Source: Chryseobacterium contaminans (lineage in GTDB: Bacteria; Bacteroidota; Bacteroidia; Flavobacteriales; Weeksellaceae). From it: a stretch of 62,499 nt of DNA. The stretch covers positions 1-62,499 of the forward strand of contig NZ_MAYF01000057.1 in assembly GCF_001684955.1 (NCBI RefSeq), given 5' to 3'. The translations under genes were made by a program, and so were the position numbers. A model generated the notes under the pieces. That model saw only the letters and a list, made by a program, of their open reading frames with translations, made no database searches and was not told the origin of the DNA. Shown one piece after another: positions 54,226 through 62,300 of the stretch (positions within the stretch are counted from its first letter, which is position 1; each line of letters starts with the position of its first letter).

Positions 54226-54990
54226 CTATTTTACTCTCAATCGCTCTTTAATAGCTTCAATATTCTTCTTTGCAGAATCTTCTAAGATAAGGCTGGCGCT
54301 CATATGAATTCTTGCCGGCATCAGTTCATTAAAATGATCGGTTCCTTCCCATGAAACTTTTTTAATTAATGCTAAAGCATCACTGCTTCTTGATGCTAAA
54401 GTCTGTAAGAACTTCTCCAGTTTTTCATCCATTTCCTGGATGCTATCGGAAACTGAATGATATACATTATGCTGTTCTGCCCATTCAGCAGATCTGAAAT
54501 CGGCATCTATAGCCATTGCTGAAAATTGTGATTTTCCGATCTTTCTTTCTACGTAAGGGCCAATTACGAAAGGTCCGATTCCTAAATTGATCTCTGTAAG
54601 CGCTAATGCAGAGTCTTTTGTTGCAAAACAGTAATCAGCACCGCAAGCAATACCTACTCCACCACCGGTTGTTTTTCCCTGAACTCTTACTACAACAATC
54701 TTTCCGCAGTTTCTCATCGCATTCAAAACTTTAGCAAAACCTCCAAAGAATTTTGTGGAGGCTTCAAGTTCTTCAATAGCCAGAAGTTCATCAAAGCTTG
54801 CTCCTGCACAGAAGGCTTTTTCTCCTTCGCTTTTTACTAAAATGGCCTTTACCTCATCTTTAGCTCCTTCATCTAAAATAGTCTGGGCCAGTTTTTCTAA
54901 AATAGCTCCTGGAAGGGAATTGCTTTTTGGGGTTCCGAAAGTAATTTCGGCAATATTATTTTTAATTTCTGATGCTACAAATTCGTTCAT
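54226..54990 (-). CDS. Enoyl-CoA hydratase/isomerase family protein
   Basis: A 254-residue crotonase-fold enzyme. Oxyanion-hole segments are AFCAGASFDEL (near 61-71) and GGGVGIACGADYCFA (around 107-121). The usual hydratase Glu pair is only partly clear, so the reaction could be hydration or isomerisation of a CoA ester. A link to phenylacetate catabolism with paaZ at 58.8 kb is possible but not shown by adjacency. Confidence 0.88.
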   Translation of the reverse strand: MNEFVASEIKNNIAEITFGTPKSNSLPGAILEKLAQTILDEGAKDEVKAILVKSEGEKAFCAGASFDELLAIEELEASTKFFGGFAKVLNAMRNCGKIVVVRVQGKTTGGGVGIACGADYCFATKDSALALTEINLGIGPFVIGPYVERKIGKSQFSAMAIDADFRSAEWAEQHNVYHSVSDSIQEMDEKLEKFLQTLASRSSDALALIKKVSWEGTDHFNELMPARIHMSASLILEDSAKKNIEAIKERLRVK

Positions 54991-55024
54991 TTTAATTTTT
55001 ATTGGATTCTTACAAAAATACTAA

Positions 55025-55328
55025 ATACAAGGCTTTTGAAGAAACTTAATACAGACATTTTTTAGACTGAAATCAGGAAGGGAAAGGCTGAAAGTTACTA
55101 TTGAACAATTAATTAATGATGGCACAGCATACAGTATAAGTTTTTACTATTAATGTGCACAATAAAACTCCTTGTACGTAGAAATACGGATTTTTCAATT
55201 TGGTATTTTCTACGCTAGTACTGCCTGTTTATTAGTTGTTCCTTTGACTAGGAAATAAAGACAATAACCGGCGGAATCTGAAAAGCCATCAACAGAGTAA
55301 GAAAATTAAAGGCTAAAAAATATTTATT
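55025..55328. other. Intergenic region with the leader element upstream of the tail-collar gene
   Basis: A 304-bp gap between the leftward hydratase gene and the rightward tail-collar gene. Apart from the conserved element at 55271-55305 I see no gene or strong hairpin. Confidence 0.5.
55271..55305 (+). promoter_or_regulatory. Conserved precursor leader element, copy 4 (variant with compensatory change)
   Basis: GCGGAATCTGAAAAGC, an 8-nt spacer, then GAGTAAGAAAA, ending 23 nt before the ATG of the tail-collar gene. Compared with the other three copies, TCC has become TCT while GGA has become AGA, so the TCY/RGA pairing is kept. Confidence 0.7.
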
Positions 55329-55880
55329 ATGGACGAATACATTGGAATCATTAAGTTATTTGCAGGAAATTTTGCACCTAGAGGATGGATGTTCTGTGAC
55401 GGCAGGCTACTTAGTATCTCAAACTATTCAGCAGTATTTTCTATTTTAGGAACAACTTATGGTGGTGATGGAATAACAACATTTGCACTTCCTAATTTAA
55501 AAGGAAAAATGGCTTTGGGTGCGGGAAGCGTAAACACAAGTGAAAACTATCCGCTGGGCGTAGTTTCCGGAACTACACAAAATACATTACTGGCATCTAA
55601 CCTTCCAAGTGTTGGAGCAGGGTTTCAGCTTAAAGTAGCGAATAAAAATGCCGATACATCTGCCCCTTCTGCCACTACATCTATCGCTATTACCGGAACA
55701 CAGGTAGGAAGAGATTTCAATGTGGTTCCAAGTTTTGTTAATAACGTAAATCCTGATACCGCTATCAATAGCCAGAGTATCTCTTTTGTAGGACAAAACT
55801 TACCTCTGAATAATATGCCTCCTTATTTGGGGCTCAATTATATCATCTGTATTGAAGGGATTTATCCTCCAAGGGATTAA
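55329..55880 (+). CDS. Phage tail collar domain protein (microcystin-dependent/MdpB-like)
   Basis: A 183-residue protein. The N-terminal tail-collar domain (MDEYIGIIKLFAGNFAPRGWMFCDG, then SILGTTYGGDGITTFALPNLKG) is diagnostic of the MdpB-like group. The second half is a beta-rich variable part ending PYLGLNYIICIEGIYPPRD. No other tail genes are nearby, so it is a free-standing cellular gene. Its upstream region carries the same leader element as the Cys-rich precursors. Function of such stand-alone proteins is unknown. Confidence 0.9.
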   Translation: MDEYIGIIKLFAGNFAPRGWMFCDGRLLSISNYSAVFSILGTTYGGDGITTFALPNLKGKMALGAGSVNTSENYPLGVVSGTTQNTLLASNLPSVGAGFQLKVANKNADTSAPSATTSIAITGTQVGRDFNVVPSFVNNVNPDTAINSQSISFVGQNLPLNNMPPYLGLNYIICIEGIYPPRD

Positions 55881-55916
55881 AAACATACAATAACCTAACA
55901 TTTAAAAATAAAAATC

Positions 55917-56738
55917 ATGAAAAGCACTACTATTTTTACAATTTGTAGTCTGCTCATTTCAATTTTTTCATTCGGGCAGACCAGTACAGAGCAATTTGAG
56001 ACAGAATCAAATGGAAGTACAAGCTTCACTGATAATGGGGTTGTTTTCAACATCATCTCTCATGTAAGTGTTTTTGATATTCAAGGAAACTTTCCTGGAA
56101 CAGGCTGGAACGGAACAGCCAATGACAACCGTTATATTGATAACTCTAATAATACTGAGTCTCCACCATCCTTCAGTATCAGAACAACTTCTAATTTATT
56201 TAAAGTAAACAGATTCTGGATGTTTCTTTCTTCGCTGAATCTTGACCTCAACGTACAAGGGTCTATTACTATAACCGGAAAACTGAGCGGAGTAACGAAA
56301 TTTACCCAAACAAAAACAACCGGTTTTGCAACAAGTTTAGGGGCTACCAACGGATATACGTTGATCGATATGACTAACCTGAATGGTCAGAATTACTCTA
56401 ATATTGTTATTGATGAGCTTCGTATTACTGCAAACGGAGGCTTCAGATATGTTGGATTTGATGCCTTCACATGGGTAAAAGACAGCAATATTGTCTTAGG
56501 TACTTCAGAAAACAAGATTTCAAAAAAAGAAGTAAGCATCTATCCTAATCCGACTAATGGCCCTCTTTCTATCGATTTAGAAAAAAACTCAGAGGTAAAA
56601 ATTTACAGTACTGACGGAAGAATACTGAAAACAGTCCAGGCTCAAAAGGGTTCTAATGATATTAATATTTCAGAACTTCCGAAAGGAATTTACTTTATCA
56701 AAACAGCAACAGAGTCTGCTAAAGTTGTTAAAAACTAA
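55917..56738 (+). CDS. Secreted protein with T9SS type A sorting domain
   Basis: A 273-residue protein with signal peptide (MKSTTIFTICSLLISIFSFGQ) and a beta-type middle domain. The clear C-terminal T9SS domain has VSIYPNPTNGPLSIDL...VKIYSTDGRILKT...LPKGIYFIKTATESAKVVKN. It lies 36 nt after the tail-collar gene and probably shares its transcript, making it a SprA cargo linked to that gene. No enzyme motif seen. Confidence 0.88.
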   Translation: MKSTTIFTICSLLISIFSFGQTSTEQFETESNGSTSFTDNGVVFNIISHVSVFDIQGNFPGTGWNGTANDNRYIDNSNNTESPPSFSIRTTSNLFKVNRFWMFLSSLNLDLNVQGSITITGKLSGVTKFTQTKTTGFATSLGATNGYTLIDMTNLNGQNYSNIVIDELRITANGGFRYVGFDAFTWVKDSNIVLGTSENKISKKEVSIYPNPTNGPLSIDLEKNSEVKIYSTDGRILKTVQAQKGSNDINISELPKGIYFIKTATESAKVVKN

Positions 56739-56795
56739 TATTTATAAGTTTCACATCCGATCTTGTTCCCATAAAGATTCTAATTCATGAAGACA

Positions 56796-56824
56796 AAATC
56801 CCTTGATTTTTATTAAGGGTTTTT
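56796..56824. terminator. Bidirectional terminator
   Basis: AAAATCCCTT...AAGGGTTTTT hairpin between the converging T9SS protein gene (stop 56738) and the glycosylase-like gene (stop 56826). Confidence 0.75.
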
Positions 56825-56825
56825 G

Positions 56826-57515
56826 TTATTTATCTTTGAGGGCTACAATATATTTATCTATATACAACTGCTTCTCTTTTGATTTGTATTGCTGAATATA
56901 CCGTGGATGTTCCAGAACAGTTATAGTATTGAAAAGTTGAGCTTCTTTATTAAGCTTTGAAATGAATTCTGCATTCTTTTTACCTAGGACAAAAACTTCT
57001 GAGGTATCCAGGTTCAGGCTGATATGCTTTTTCAATGACTCAATCATGAAATCCTTTACATCTTGGAAAAGTTCTTTATCATCATAATAATTGGCATTGA
57101 GCCAGCCATTTTTTGTTTTTCTCACGATGGCCAAAGGAAATGGTGAGTTGATGTAAATATCTTTATAAAACAAATCTGCGCCTCCATAGTCTTCAATCAT
57201 ATCATACATAAATACTGAGGAAACTTCGTGGGTATGGGCAGATTTCATTTTTATTCCGCAGACGCTTTCTAATCTTTTTGTATCGGTAAACGGTACACCT
57301 GTTACCCCTGCTCCATGGCGGCTGGGATTGATCCCTACCAGGAATTTTCTTTTGTTGGAATCGTTATAATATTTATGATAAAACCTTTGCATTACCTGCA
57401 TCGTCTCCGGATTATCCAGATACGGATTCAAAACTTCAAAGCCATCTTGAAGGCTTCCTGAATAGGATAAGTTTTTGTTAAAATCAATAACCTGATCTGC
57501 AAAAGTTTTATTCAT
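56826..57515 (-). CDS. SMUG2-like uracil-DNA glycosylase family protein
   Basis: A 229-residue protein. GINPSRHGAGVTGVPFTDTKRL provides the active-site Asn/Pro region and VLEHPRYIQQY the second motif with its His, as expected for the SMUG2/DUF4918 branch of the uracil-DNA glycosylase superfamily. It would remove damaged bases in base-excision repair; the exact lesion is not deducible. It is the first gene left of the DUF4241 gene. Confidence 0.82.
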   Translation of the reverse strand: MNKTFADQVIDFNKNLSYSGSLQDGFEVLNPYLDNPETMQVMQRFYHKYYNDSNKRKFLVGINPSRHGAGVTGVPFTDTKRLESVCGIKMKSAHTHEVSSVFMYDMIEDYGGADLFYKDIYINSPFPLAIVRKTKNGWLNANYYDDKELFQDVKDFMIESLKKHISLNLDTSEVFVLGKKNAEFISKLNKEAQLFNTITVLEHPRYIQQYKSKEKQLYIDKYIVALKDK

Positions 57516-57550
57516 AGGTAAATTTATTTTAGAAAAACGAAACGATCCGG

Positions 57551-58303
57551 TTAACCTGGCATTTCATCATCTTCATCCTCCTCATCTTCATCATATTCTG
57601 ACAATTCTAATTCAATATCTATAAAATGAATATACAATCCGCATAACCGGTCATTCTCATCATACGCAAAATAAACAGGATATACTCCGTCTCCTACTCC
57701 GCTTGCAAATATTGGAATATGATATTCTGTATTAGGAACTGTCCAATTGATCCAGTCTCCCAGATCTCTCTGATTTCTCGGATTCTCTTTATAACTTTTA
57801 GCAAATAGTTCTGCAAAGTAATCATCATAAATATTCTCCACATCCAGTTCTTCAATAAATTTTTCCACATGAGGAACCACTTCAGGGTCGGTAATGCATG
57901 CTAAACCAGCATCTACATTGAATCCAAAAAAAGCGTCTTCATTAGCATCGTCAATATTTTCAATACCTATTAATGCTTCCCTGTAAAGAACAGGTTTTTC
58001 TTTTGTAAACTCTACTTTTGCAGCGGCATATCGATCTCCCCAATCTTCCAGCTTTACTACCGCAATAGTTACCGGAAAATTTCCTTTGGGAACCTCAACA
58101 AAGAAAGGCTGCTCTTTCTGATTCAGATATACCAGAGGATCTCTTACGATGACTTTTCCTGATGGAAGGGAAACGTTACCAATTTCCATTGTTTCCATCT
58201 TCTGCTCCATAATTTCATCCGAGGTAAAATAGGTTTCAATATCTACAGGAGATACCAGTTTGTCTTTTACCTCTTCCCATTTTTGCATCCAACTTTCGTT
58301 CAT
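57551..58303 (-). CDS. DUF4241 domain protein
   Basis: A 250-residue soluble acidic protein. LPSGKVIVRDPLVYL...VPKGNFPV near residues 43-75 and FGFNVDAGLACITDPE match DUF4241. The C-terminal tail is almost all Asp/Glu. The family has no firmly assigned role; some members sit beside toxins, but no toxin gene is visible here. Confidence 0.8.
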   Translation of the reverse strand: MNESWMQKWEEVKDKLVSPVDIETYFTSDEIMEQKMETMEIGNVSLPSGKVIVRDPLVYLNQKEQPFFVEVPKGNFPVTIAVVKLEDWGDRYAAAKVEFTKEKPVLYREALIGIENIDDANEDAFFGFNVDAGLACITDPEVVPHVEKFIEELDVENIYDDYFAELFAKSYKENPRNQRDLGDWINWTVPNTEYHIPIFASGVGDGVYPVYFAYDENDRLCGLYIHFIDIELELSEYDEDEEDEDDEMPG

Positions 58304-58401
58304 TATTGTTTGTTTTATATGTCCATTTTAAGCTTGAAAATAACGAATAAATATAATGCTAACCAATATGAGTGAGGGTTTTAACAAAAGATTATTACAA
58401 C

Positions 58402-58431
58402 AAAGCAGCAAATCTGATGAAATGCTGCTTT
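58402..58431 (-). terminator. Terminator of the orphan precursor gene
   Basis: AAAGCAGCA...TGCTGCTTT hairpin 31 nt after the leftward precursor stop. Confidence 0.65.
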
Positions 58432-58461
58432 ACGTATTTTAAATTGTAAAGGTTAATTAAA

Positions 58462-58623
58462 CTAAGAACTTGCACATATCACACATGCAGCTGCAAGGTC
58501 AGGCCATCTTCCAGGAATACAACAGACGCCCGGAGGACAAGAATGAGCAGTACAATTCCATATTGGTCCTGCTCCTTTAAGAGATCTCAATTCATTTCTT
58601 GAAAGTTTTTTAATGTTTTTCAT
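58462..58623 (-). CDS. Orphan Cys-rich precursor peptide (GA-type leader)
   Basis: A 53-residue peptide too short for routine calling. The leader MKNIKKLSRNELRSLKGAG is nearly the same as those at 32423 and 34933, but with Gly-Ala rather than Gly-Gly at the expected cut. The core has six cysteines (24, 29, 34, 35, 47, 50) in a Pro-rich sequence (HSCPPGVCCIPGRW). It has the shared leader element upstream and its own terminator. No exporter or VKOR gene is adjacent, so it likely depends on the locus at 30.8-36.5 kb. Confidence 0.85.
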   Translation of the reverse strand: MKNIKKLSRNELRSLKGAGPIWNCTAHSCPPGVCCIPGRWPDLAAACVICASS

Positions 58624-58643
58624 AGCAATTAGTTTTGATATTC

Positions 58644-58674
58644 TCTCCTACTCTATATGCTTTTCGGATTTCGC
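58644..58674 (-). promoter_or_regulatory. Conserved precursor leader element, copy 3
   Basis: Read on the minus strand: GCGAAATCCGAAAAGC, 5-nt spacer (ATATA), GAGTAGGAGA, ending 20 nt before the ATG of the orphan precursor. Confidence 0.7.
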
Positions 58675-58750
58675 CTATTAAAGTTAATTATTTTTAATAA
58701 AACCTAGTACAATAAACTGATATTATTCAAGTTTCCCTGCACTCTATAAA

Positions 58751-58787
58751 AAAACAGCAAATTATTTCTAAGATGCTGTTTTTTTAT
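58751..58787 (-). terminator. Terminator of paaZ
   Basis: AAAACAGCA...TGCTGTTTT hairpin with T-runs on both sides, 16 nt after the leftward paaZ stop. Confidence 0.75.
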
Positions 58788-58803
58788 GTGTTTTTATTTT
58801 GAA

Positions 58804-61299
58804 TTAAATCAATCCAAACTGTTCAAAATGGTGAGTAAAATGCTTTTTATGCATCAGTTCCCACATTTCTTTATTTAGTTTTCCGAATACGAAATTCATA
58901 TGTTCTGCCTGTGGGTTTTCTTTATAATACACTACAAATCGTTTCAGATTATCTATGAAAGACTGTTTTGCAGCATCCAGATTCTTATGGATCAATTCCG
59001 GAAGTGAACCATCCTGCGGTAAAAACGGAGCTGTAAAGTCCTTCGGCATTGCTCTGTGATTGTAAAGGGAATCCTGCCATTTTTCAAGATGTTCTTCAGG
59101 AGTGAAGCATTTGTCTGCTTCCGGTTCTCCTAAACTTACCAACACTCCTTGTTCTAAGTGCTCAATCATTTGCTGTGGAGACATTTTACCCCAAAGTGCA
59201 GGAGTGCTTTCCGTTAATCCACTTAAAATTTTCTGAACATTCTTCACACTAAGATCGATGAAAGGAGACTGTTTTGCTACCAAAGTTAAAATAGTAGCAA
59301 CGCAAACCACCTCATCTCTTTGGTTTACTACTTCTACCAACCATTTTACCACTCCTGAAGGTATATTTCTTCCTTTTACCCCTCTGTTGATCTTTTCTTT
59401 CGCTGTTAAATAAACCGTAATGGTATCACCCGCATATACAGGCTTGAAGAAACTGCATTCTTCCAGTCCATAATTCGCGATAACAGGTCCTTTTTTACCC
59501 GAAACAAATAATCCTGCTGCTGCTGAAAGGATAAAGTATCCGTGAGCAACTGTTTTATCGAAAATAGTTCCTGTTAAGCTTGTAGCATCAGTATGGGCAT
59601 AGAAATGATCCCATGAAACGTTTGAGAAGTTTACAATATCTGCTTCAGTAACAGTTCTTCCTGCTGTTTCTAAGGAATCTCCAACCTCAACTTCTTCAAA
59701 ATATTTCTGGAAAGGATGCTTATCTGAGAATTTTTTCTCTGCTCCCTGCTGATAAATTTTAGTAATCGCTTTCAATACATCCGGAGAGCCCTGAATAGCT
59801 GTTTTCTGTAGGAAGAAATGAAGACCGCTCAAACCGCCCATTTCCTCACCGCCTCCTGCTCTACCAGGTCCTCCATGCATTAATGTTGGAAGTGGTGAAC
59901 CATGGCCCGTACTTTCTTTAGCATTATCTCGGTTCAGAACAAAAATTCTTCCGTGCTGAGAAGCCATTTTCCATGAAGTTTCTGCAATAAAGTTTTCATC
60001 GTGAGAGACGATAGATCCCACCAAACTTCCTTTTCCTCTTTTTGCCAGTGCAGCAGCTTCTTCGGCATCTTTGTATGGCATTAATGTAGATACAGGACCG
60101 AACGCTTCTACATCGTGAGAAATATTCTTCTCGAAAGGCTTATCGTTCAGGAATAATTTAGGGCTCATAAATGCTCCGTTTTCATAGCTGGCATCTACAA
60201 GCTCATGTTTTCCGTCATACACAAGCTCTGTTTCTGATTTTAAGATATTTACTTTTCTTAAAACTTCTTCGTATTGCTGTCTTCCCACCAAAGATCCCAT
60301 TCTGGTTTCTCTGCTTAATGGGTTTCCGATCTTTGTTTGATCTAACGCTTTAGATAAAGCATTCTGAACATCACCAATTAAATGTTCAGGAACAATAATT
60401 CTTCTGATCGCCGTACATTTCTGGCCCGCTTTTGTGGTCATTTCGTTACGAACTTCTTTGATGAATAAATCAAATTCCGGAGTTCCTGGTTTTGCTTCCA
60501 ATCCAAGAATTGAACAGTTCAGGGAATCGGCTTCCATATTGAAACGAACGGCATTTCCAGCAACAGAAGGAAGTGATTTTAGTTTTCTTCCAGTAGTAGC
60601 CGAACCTGTAAACAGAACTGAATCTCCATCCTGAACATAATCCAGAATATTTCCTGGTTCTCCACAAACCAGCTGTACTGCACCTTCAGGTAAAACACCG
60701 CTTTCAATCATATCCTGGAATACTACATTCGTAAGGTAGGAACCAAAAGGTGATGGCTTCACGATAGATGGTACTCCTGCCAACAATGATGTGGATAACT
60801 TTTCCAGCATCCCCCAAACCGGGAAGTTGTAGGCATTGATCTGTACAGAAACGCCTTCGCTTGGTGTTAGAATGTGAGTTCCCAAATGAGTTCCGTTGGC
60901 AGAAATCTTCTGAGTATCTCCATCTACCCAAAACGGTGTGTTAGGAAGCATTCTCTTCGCTAATCCTGAATAGGTAAAGAAAGTTCCGAAACCTCCTTCA
61001 ATATCTACCCATGAATCAACATGAGTTGCCCCTGTTTTGTATGATAACTCGTAATATTTTTTCTTTCTTTCTAACAGATAAAGCGCTACTTTTTTTAACA
61101 TTTCTCCACGGTCGTAGAAAGTCATTGAAGATAGATTTTTATATCCTACCGTTCTACCGTAATCAAGAGCCTGTTCAAAGTTAAGACCTTCCGTATCGGA
61201 AACAGCTACCTGCTCTCCTGTTACAGCATTGTAAAGAGGGATTCCTGCTCCGGTTCCTTCTATCCATTGCCCGTAGATATAGTTTTTTAGTTTTTCCAT
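58804..61299 (-). CDS. paaZ: Phenylacetate degradation bifunctional protein PaaZ with extra C-terminal domain
   Basis: An 831-residue protein. Residues ~1-520 are an aldehyde dehydrogenase with the catalytic Cys in GQKCTAIRR and the Glu region FNMEAD. Residues ~535-680 are a MaoC-like (R)-hydratase domain with FYAHTDA and [10 protein letters not shown]. Together these open and oxidise the oxepin-CoA ring in phenylacetate catabolism. Residues ~685-831 are an added helical domain ([12 protein letters not shown]...[24 protein letters not shown]) resembling DUF1569/DinB-like folds. The other paa genes are not in the window. Confidence 0.93.
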   Translation of the reverse strand: MEKLKNYIYGQWIEGTGAGIPLYNAVTGEQVAVSDTEGLNFEQALDYGRTVGYKNLSSMTFYDRGEMLKKVALYLLERKKKYYELSYKTGATHVDSWVDIEGGFGTFFTYSGLAKRMLPNTPFWVDGDTQKISANGTHLGTHILTPSEGVSVQINAYNFPVWGMLEKLSTSLLAGVPSIVKPSPFGSYLTNVVFQDMIESGVLPEGAVQLVCGEPGNILDYVQDGDSVLFTGSATTGRKLKSLPSVAGNAVRFNMEADSLNCSILGLEAKPGTPEFDLFIKEVRNEMTTKAGQKCTAIRRIIVPEHLIGDVQNALSKALDQTKIGNPLSRETRMGSLVGRQQYEEVLRKVNILKSETELVYDGKHELVDASYENGAFMSPKLFLNDKPFEKNISHDVEAFGPVSTLMPYKDAEEAAALAKRGKGSLVGSIVSHDENFIAETSWKMASQHGRIFVLNRDNAKESTGHGSPLPTLMHGGPGRAGGGEEMGGLSGLHFFLQKTAIQGSPDVLKAITKIYQQGAEKKFSDKHPFQKYFEEVEVGDSLETAGRTVTEADIVNFSNVSWDHFYAHTDATSLTGTIFDKTVAHGYFILSAAAGLFVSGKKGPVIANYGLEECSFFKPVYAGDTITVYLTAKEKINRGVKGRNIPSGVVKWLVEVVNQRDEVVCVATILTLVAKQSPFIDLSVKNVQKILSGLTESTPALWGKMSPQQMIEHLEQGVLVSLGEPEADKCFTPEEHLEKWQDSLYNHRAMPKDFTAPFLPQDGSLPELIHKNLDAAKQSFIDNLKRFVVYYKENPQAEHMNFVFGKLNKEMWELMHKKHFTHHFEQFGLI

Positions 61300-61346
61300 A
61301 TAATATTTAATTTAACAGTGTATCAATCTAACAGCTTACCAATAGA

Positions 61347-61370
61347 TGCTTCGACTTCGCTCAGCATGAC
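61347..61370. repeat. Short dispersed-repeat-like motif (ATGCTTCGACTTCGCTCAGCAT)
   Basis: It has ATGCT/AGCAT arms and lies in the 115-bp gap between the esterase and paaZ. From memory, this 'gacttcgctcagcatgac' sequence is a common intergenic repeat in Bacteroidota and other bacteria; only one copy is present here. Confidence 0.4.
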
Positions 61371-61414
61371 AGTAATTGCTACATTTTTACATTGGTATAT
61401 TGTTACATTTATAA

Positions 61415-62242
61415 TTATTTCGGTTCCTGATACGGAAACAGTTTCACCAGTCCTTCATATAAACTTCTGTGAAGAATGGTTGCATGATTATCTGTTTCCA
61501 TCATTTTATATTCTACTGTCCAGTTTTTCTTTCCTGCTTTTTTCAAAACATCATAGAAAGCTTCTGCATCTTTTATCATCACAGGATGCTCTCCTTTTCC
61601 TACAGACACATAAACGAACTTTTTAGTATCCGCAGATTTTGAAAGCAATTGAGGGGCTTGTTTTAAAAGGCTTTCATCATCCCACCATAAACTTGGACTG
61701 ATGATGAAATAATTGTTAAACATTTCTGGTTTCTTCAATAAAATCTCAGTTGCTAACAACCCTCCAAGAGATTGTCCAAACAGATACTTTTCTGTTGTTT
61801 TAAATTCACTTTCCACATAAGGTTTCAGTTCTTTTTCAAAAAAAGTGATAAACTTATCCGAATGTCCTGTTGTAGGATAATCTTTTTGAAGATCTTTTAA
61901 ATCTGTATGAAATGTAAAGTCTCTCTTTCTGTCTATATTAGCAATTCCTACCACAATAGTTTCCGGCATGGAATACATCTGGTTAAAGAACTGCACCAGC
62001 CCTGTAACGTGGATAAAATCTTCATTCATACTTCCATCCAAAAGATAGATGACTGGGTAGGCTTTTGCTTTATCAAAATTTTGAGGAAGATAGATGTTTA
62101 ATGTTCTTTCTTCATTCAATGCTTTGGACTTAATGGTCCTCACTTCTCCTATTGTAAGCGGTTTTGTAGTAACAGTCTGTGCTGATACTATAGAATTTAC
62201 CGCAAACATCATACTGCATACAAGGGCAATTTTCTTAATCAT
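61415..62242 (-). CDS. Secreted alpha/beta hydrolase, Fes/IroE-like esterase family
   Basis: A 275-residue protein with signal peptide (MIKKIALVCSMMFAVNSIVSAQ). The nucleophile elbow is FGQSLGGLL, the start of the hydrolase fold RTLNIYLPQNFDKAKAYPVIYLLDG, and a late His lies in TDNHATILH. This group includes siderophore esterases, but no siderophore genes are near, so the substrate is open. Confidence 0.88.
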   Translation of the reverse strand: MIKKIALVCSMMFAVNSIVSAQTVTTKPLTIGEVRTIKSKALNEERTLNIYLPQNFDKAKAYPVIYLLDGSMNEDFIHVTGLVQFFNQMYSMPETIVVGIANIDRKRDFTFHTDLKDLQKDYPTTGHSDKFITFFEKELKPYVESEFKTTEKYLFGQSLGGLLATEILLKKPEMFNNYFIISPSLWWDDESLLKQAPQLLSKSADTKKFVYVSVGKGEHPVMIKDAEAFYDVLKKAGKKNWTVEYKMMETDNHATILHRSLYEGLVKLFPYQEPK

Positions 62243-62255
62243 ATTTATTTTTTTG

Positions 62256-62288
62256 AAACCTAACAGGTTTTAAAAACCTGTTAGGTTT
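62256..62288. repeat. Perfect palindrome (REP-like) next to a RAYT gene
   Basis: AAACCTAACAGGTTTT-A-AAAACCTGTTAGGTTT: 16-bp arms without mismatch around one base. From memory this palindrome is frequent in flavobacterial genomes. It lies between the RAYT stop (62301) and the esterase start (62242), as REP elements often do. Confidence 0.7.
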
Positions 62289-62300
62289 AGATTTTCACAA

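Noticed and set aside
55329..55880. Prophage remnant
   Set aside because: Only the tail-collar gene is present; neighbours are a T9SS protein and enoyl-CoA hydratase, with no other phage genes.
32341..58680. CRISPR array or integron-type repeats as the explanation for the four leader elements
   Set aside because: The four copies are 2 to 24 kb apart, on both strands, always just before a start codon; there is no regular spacing or integrase gene.
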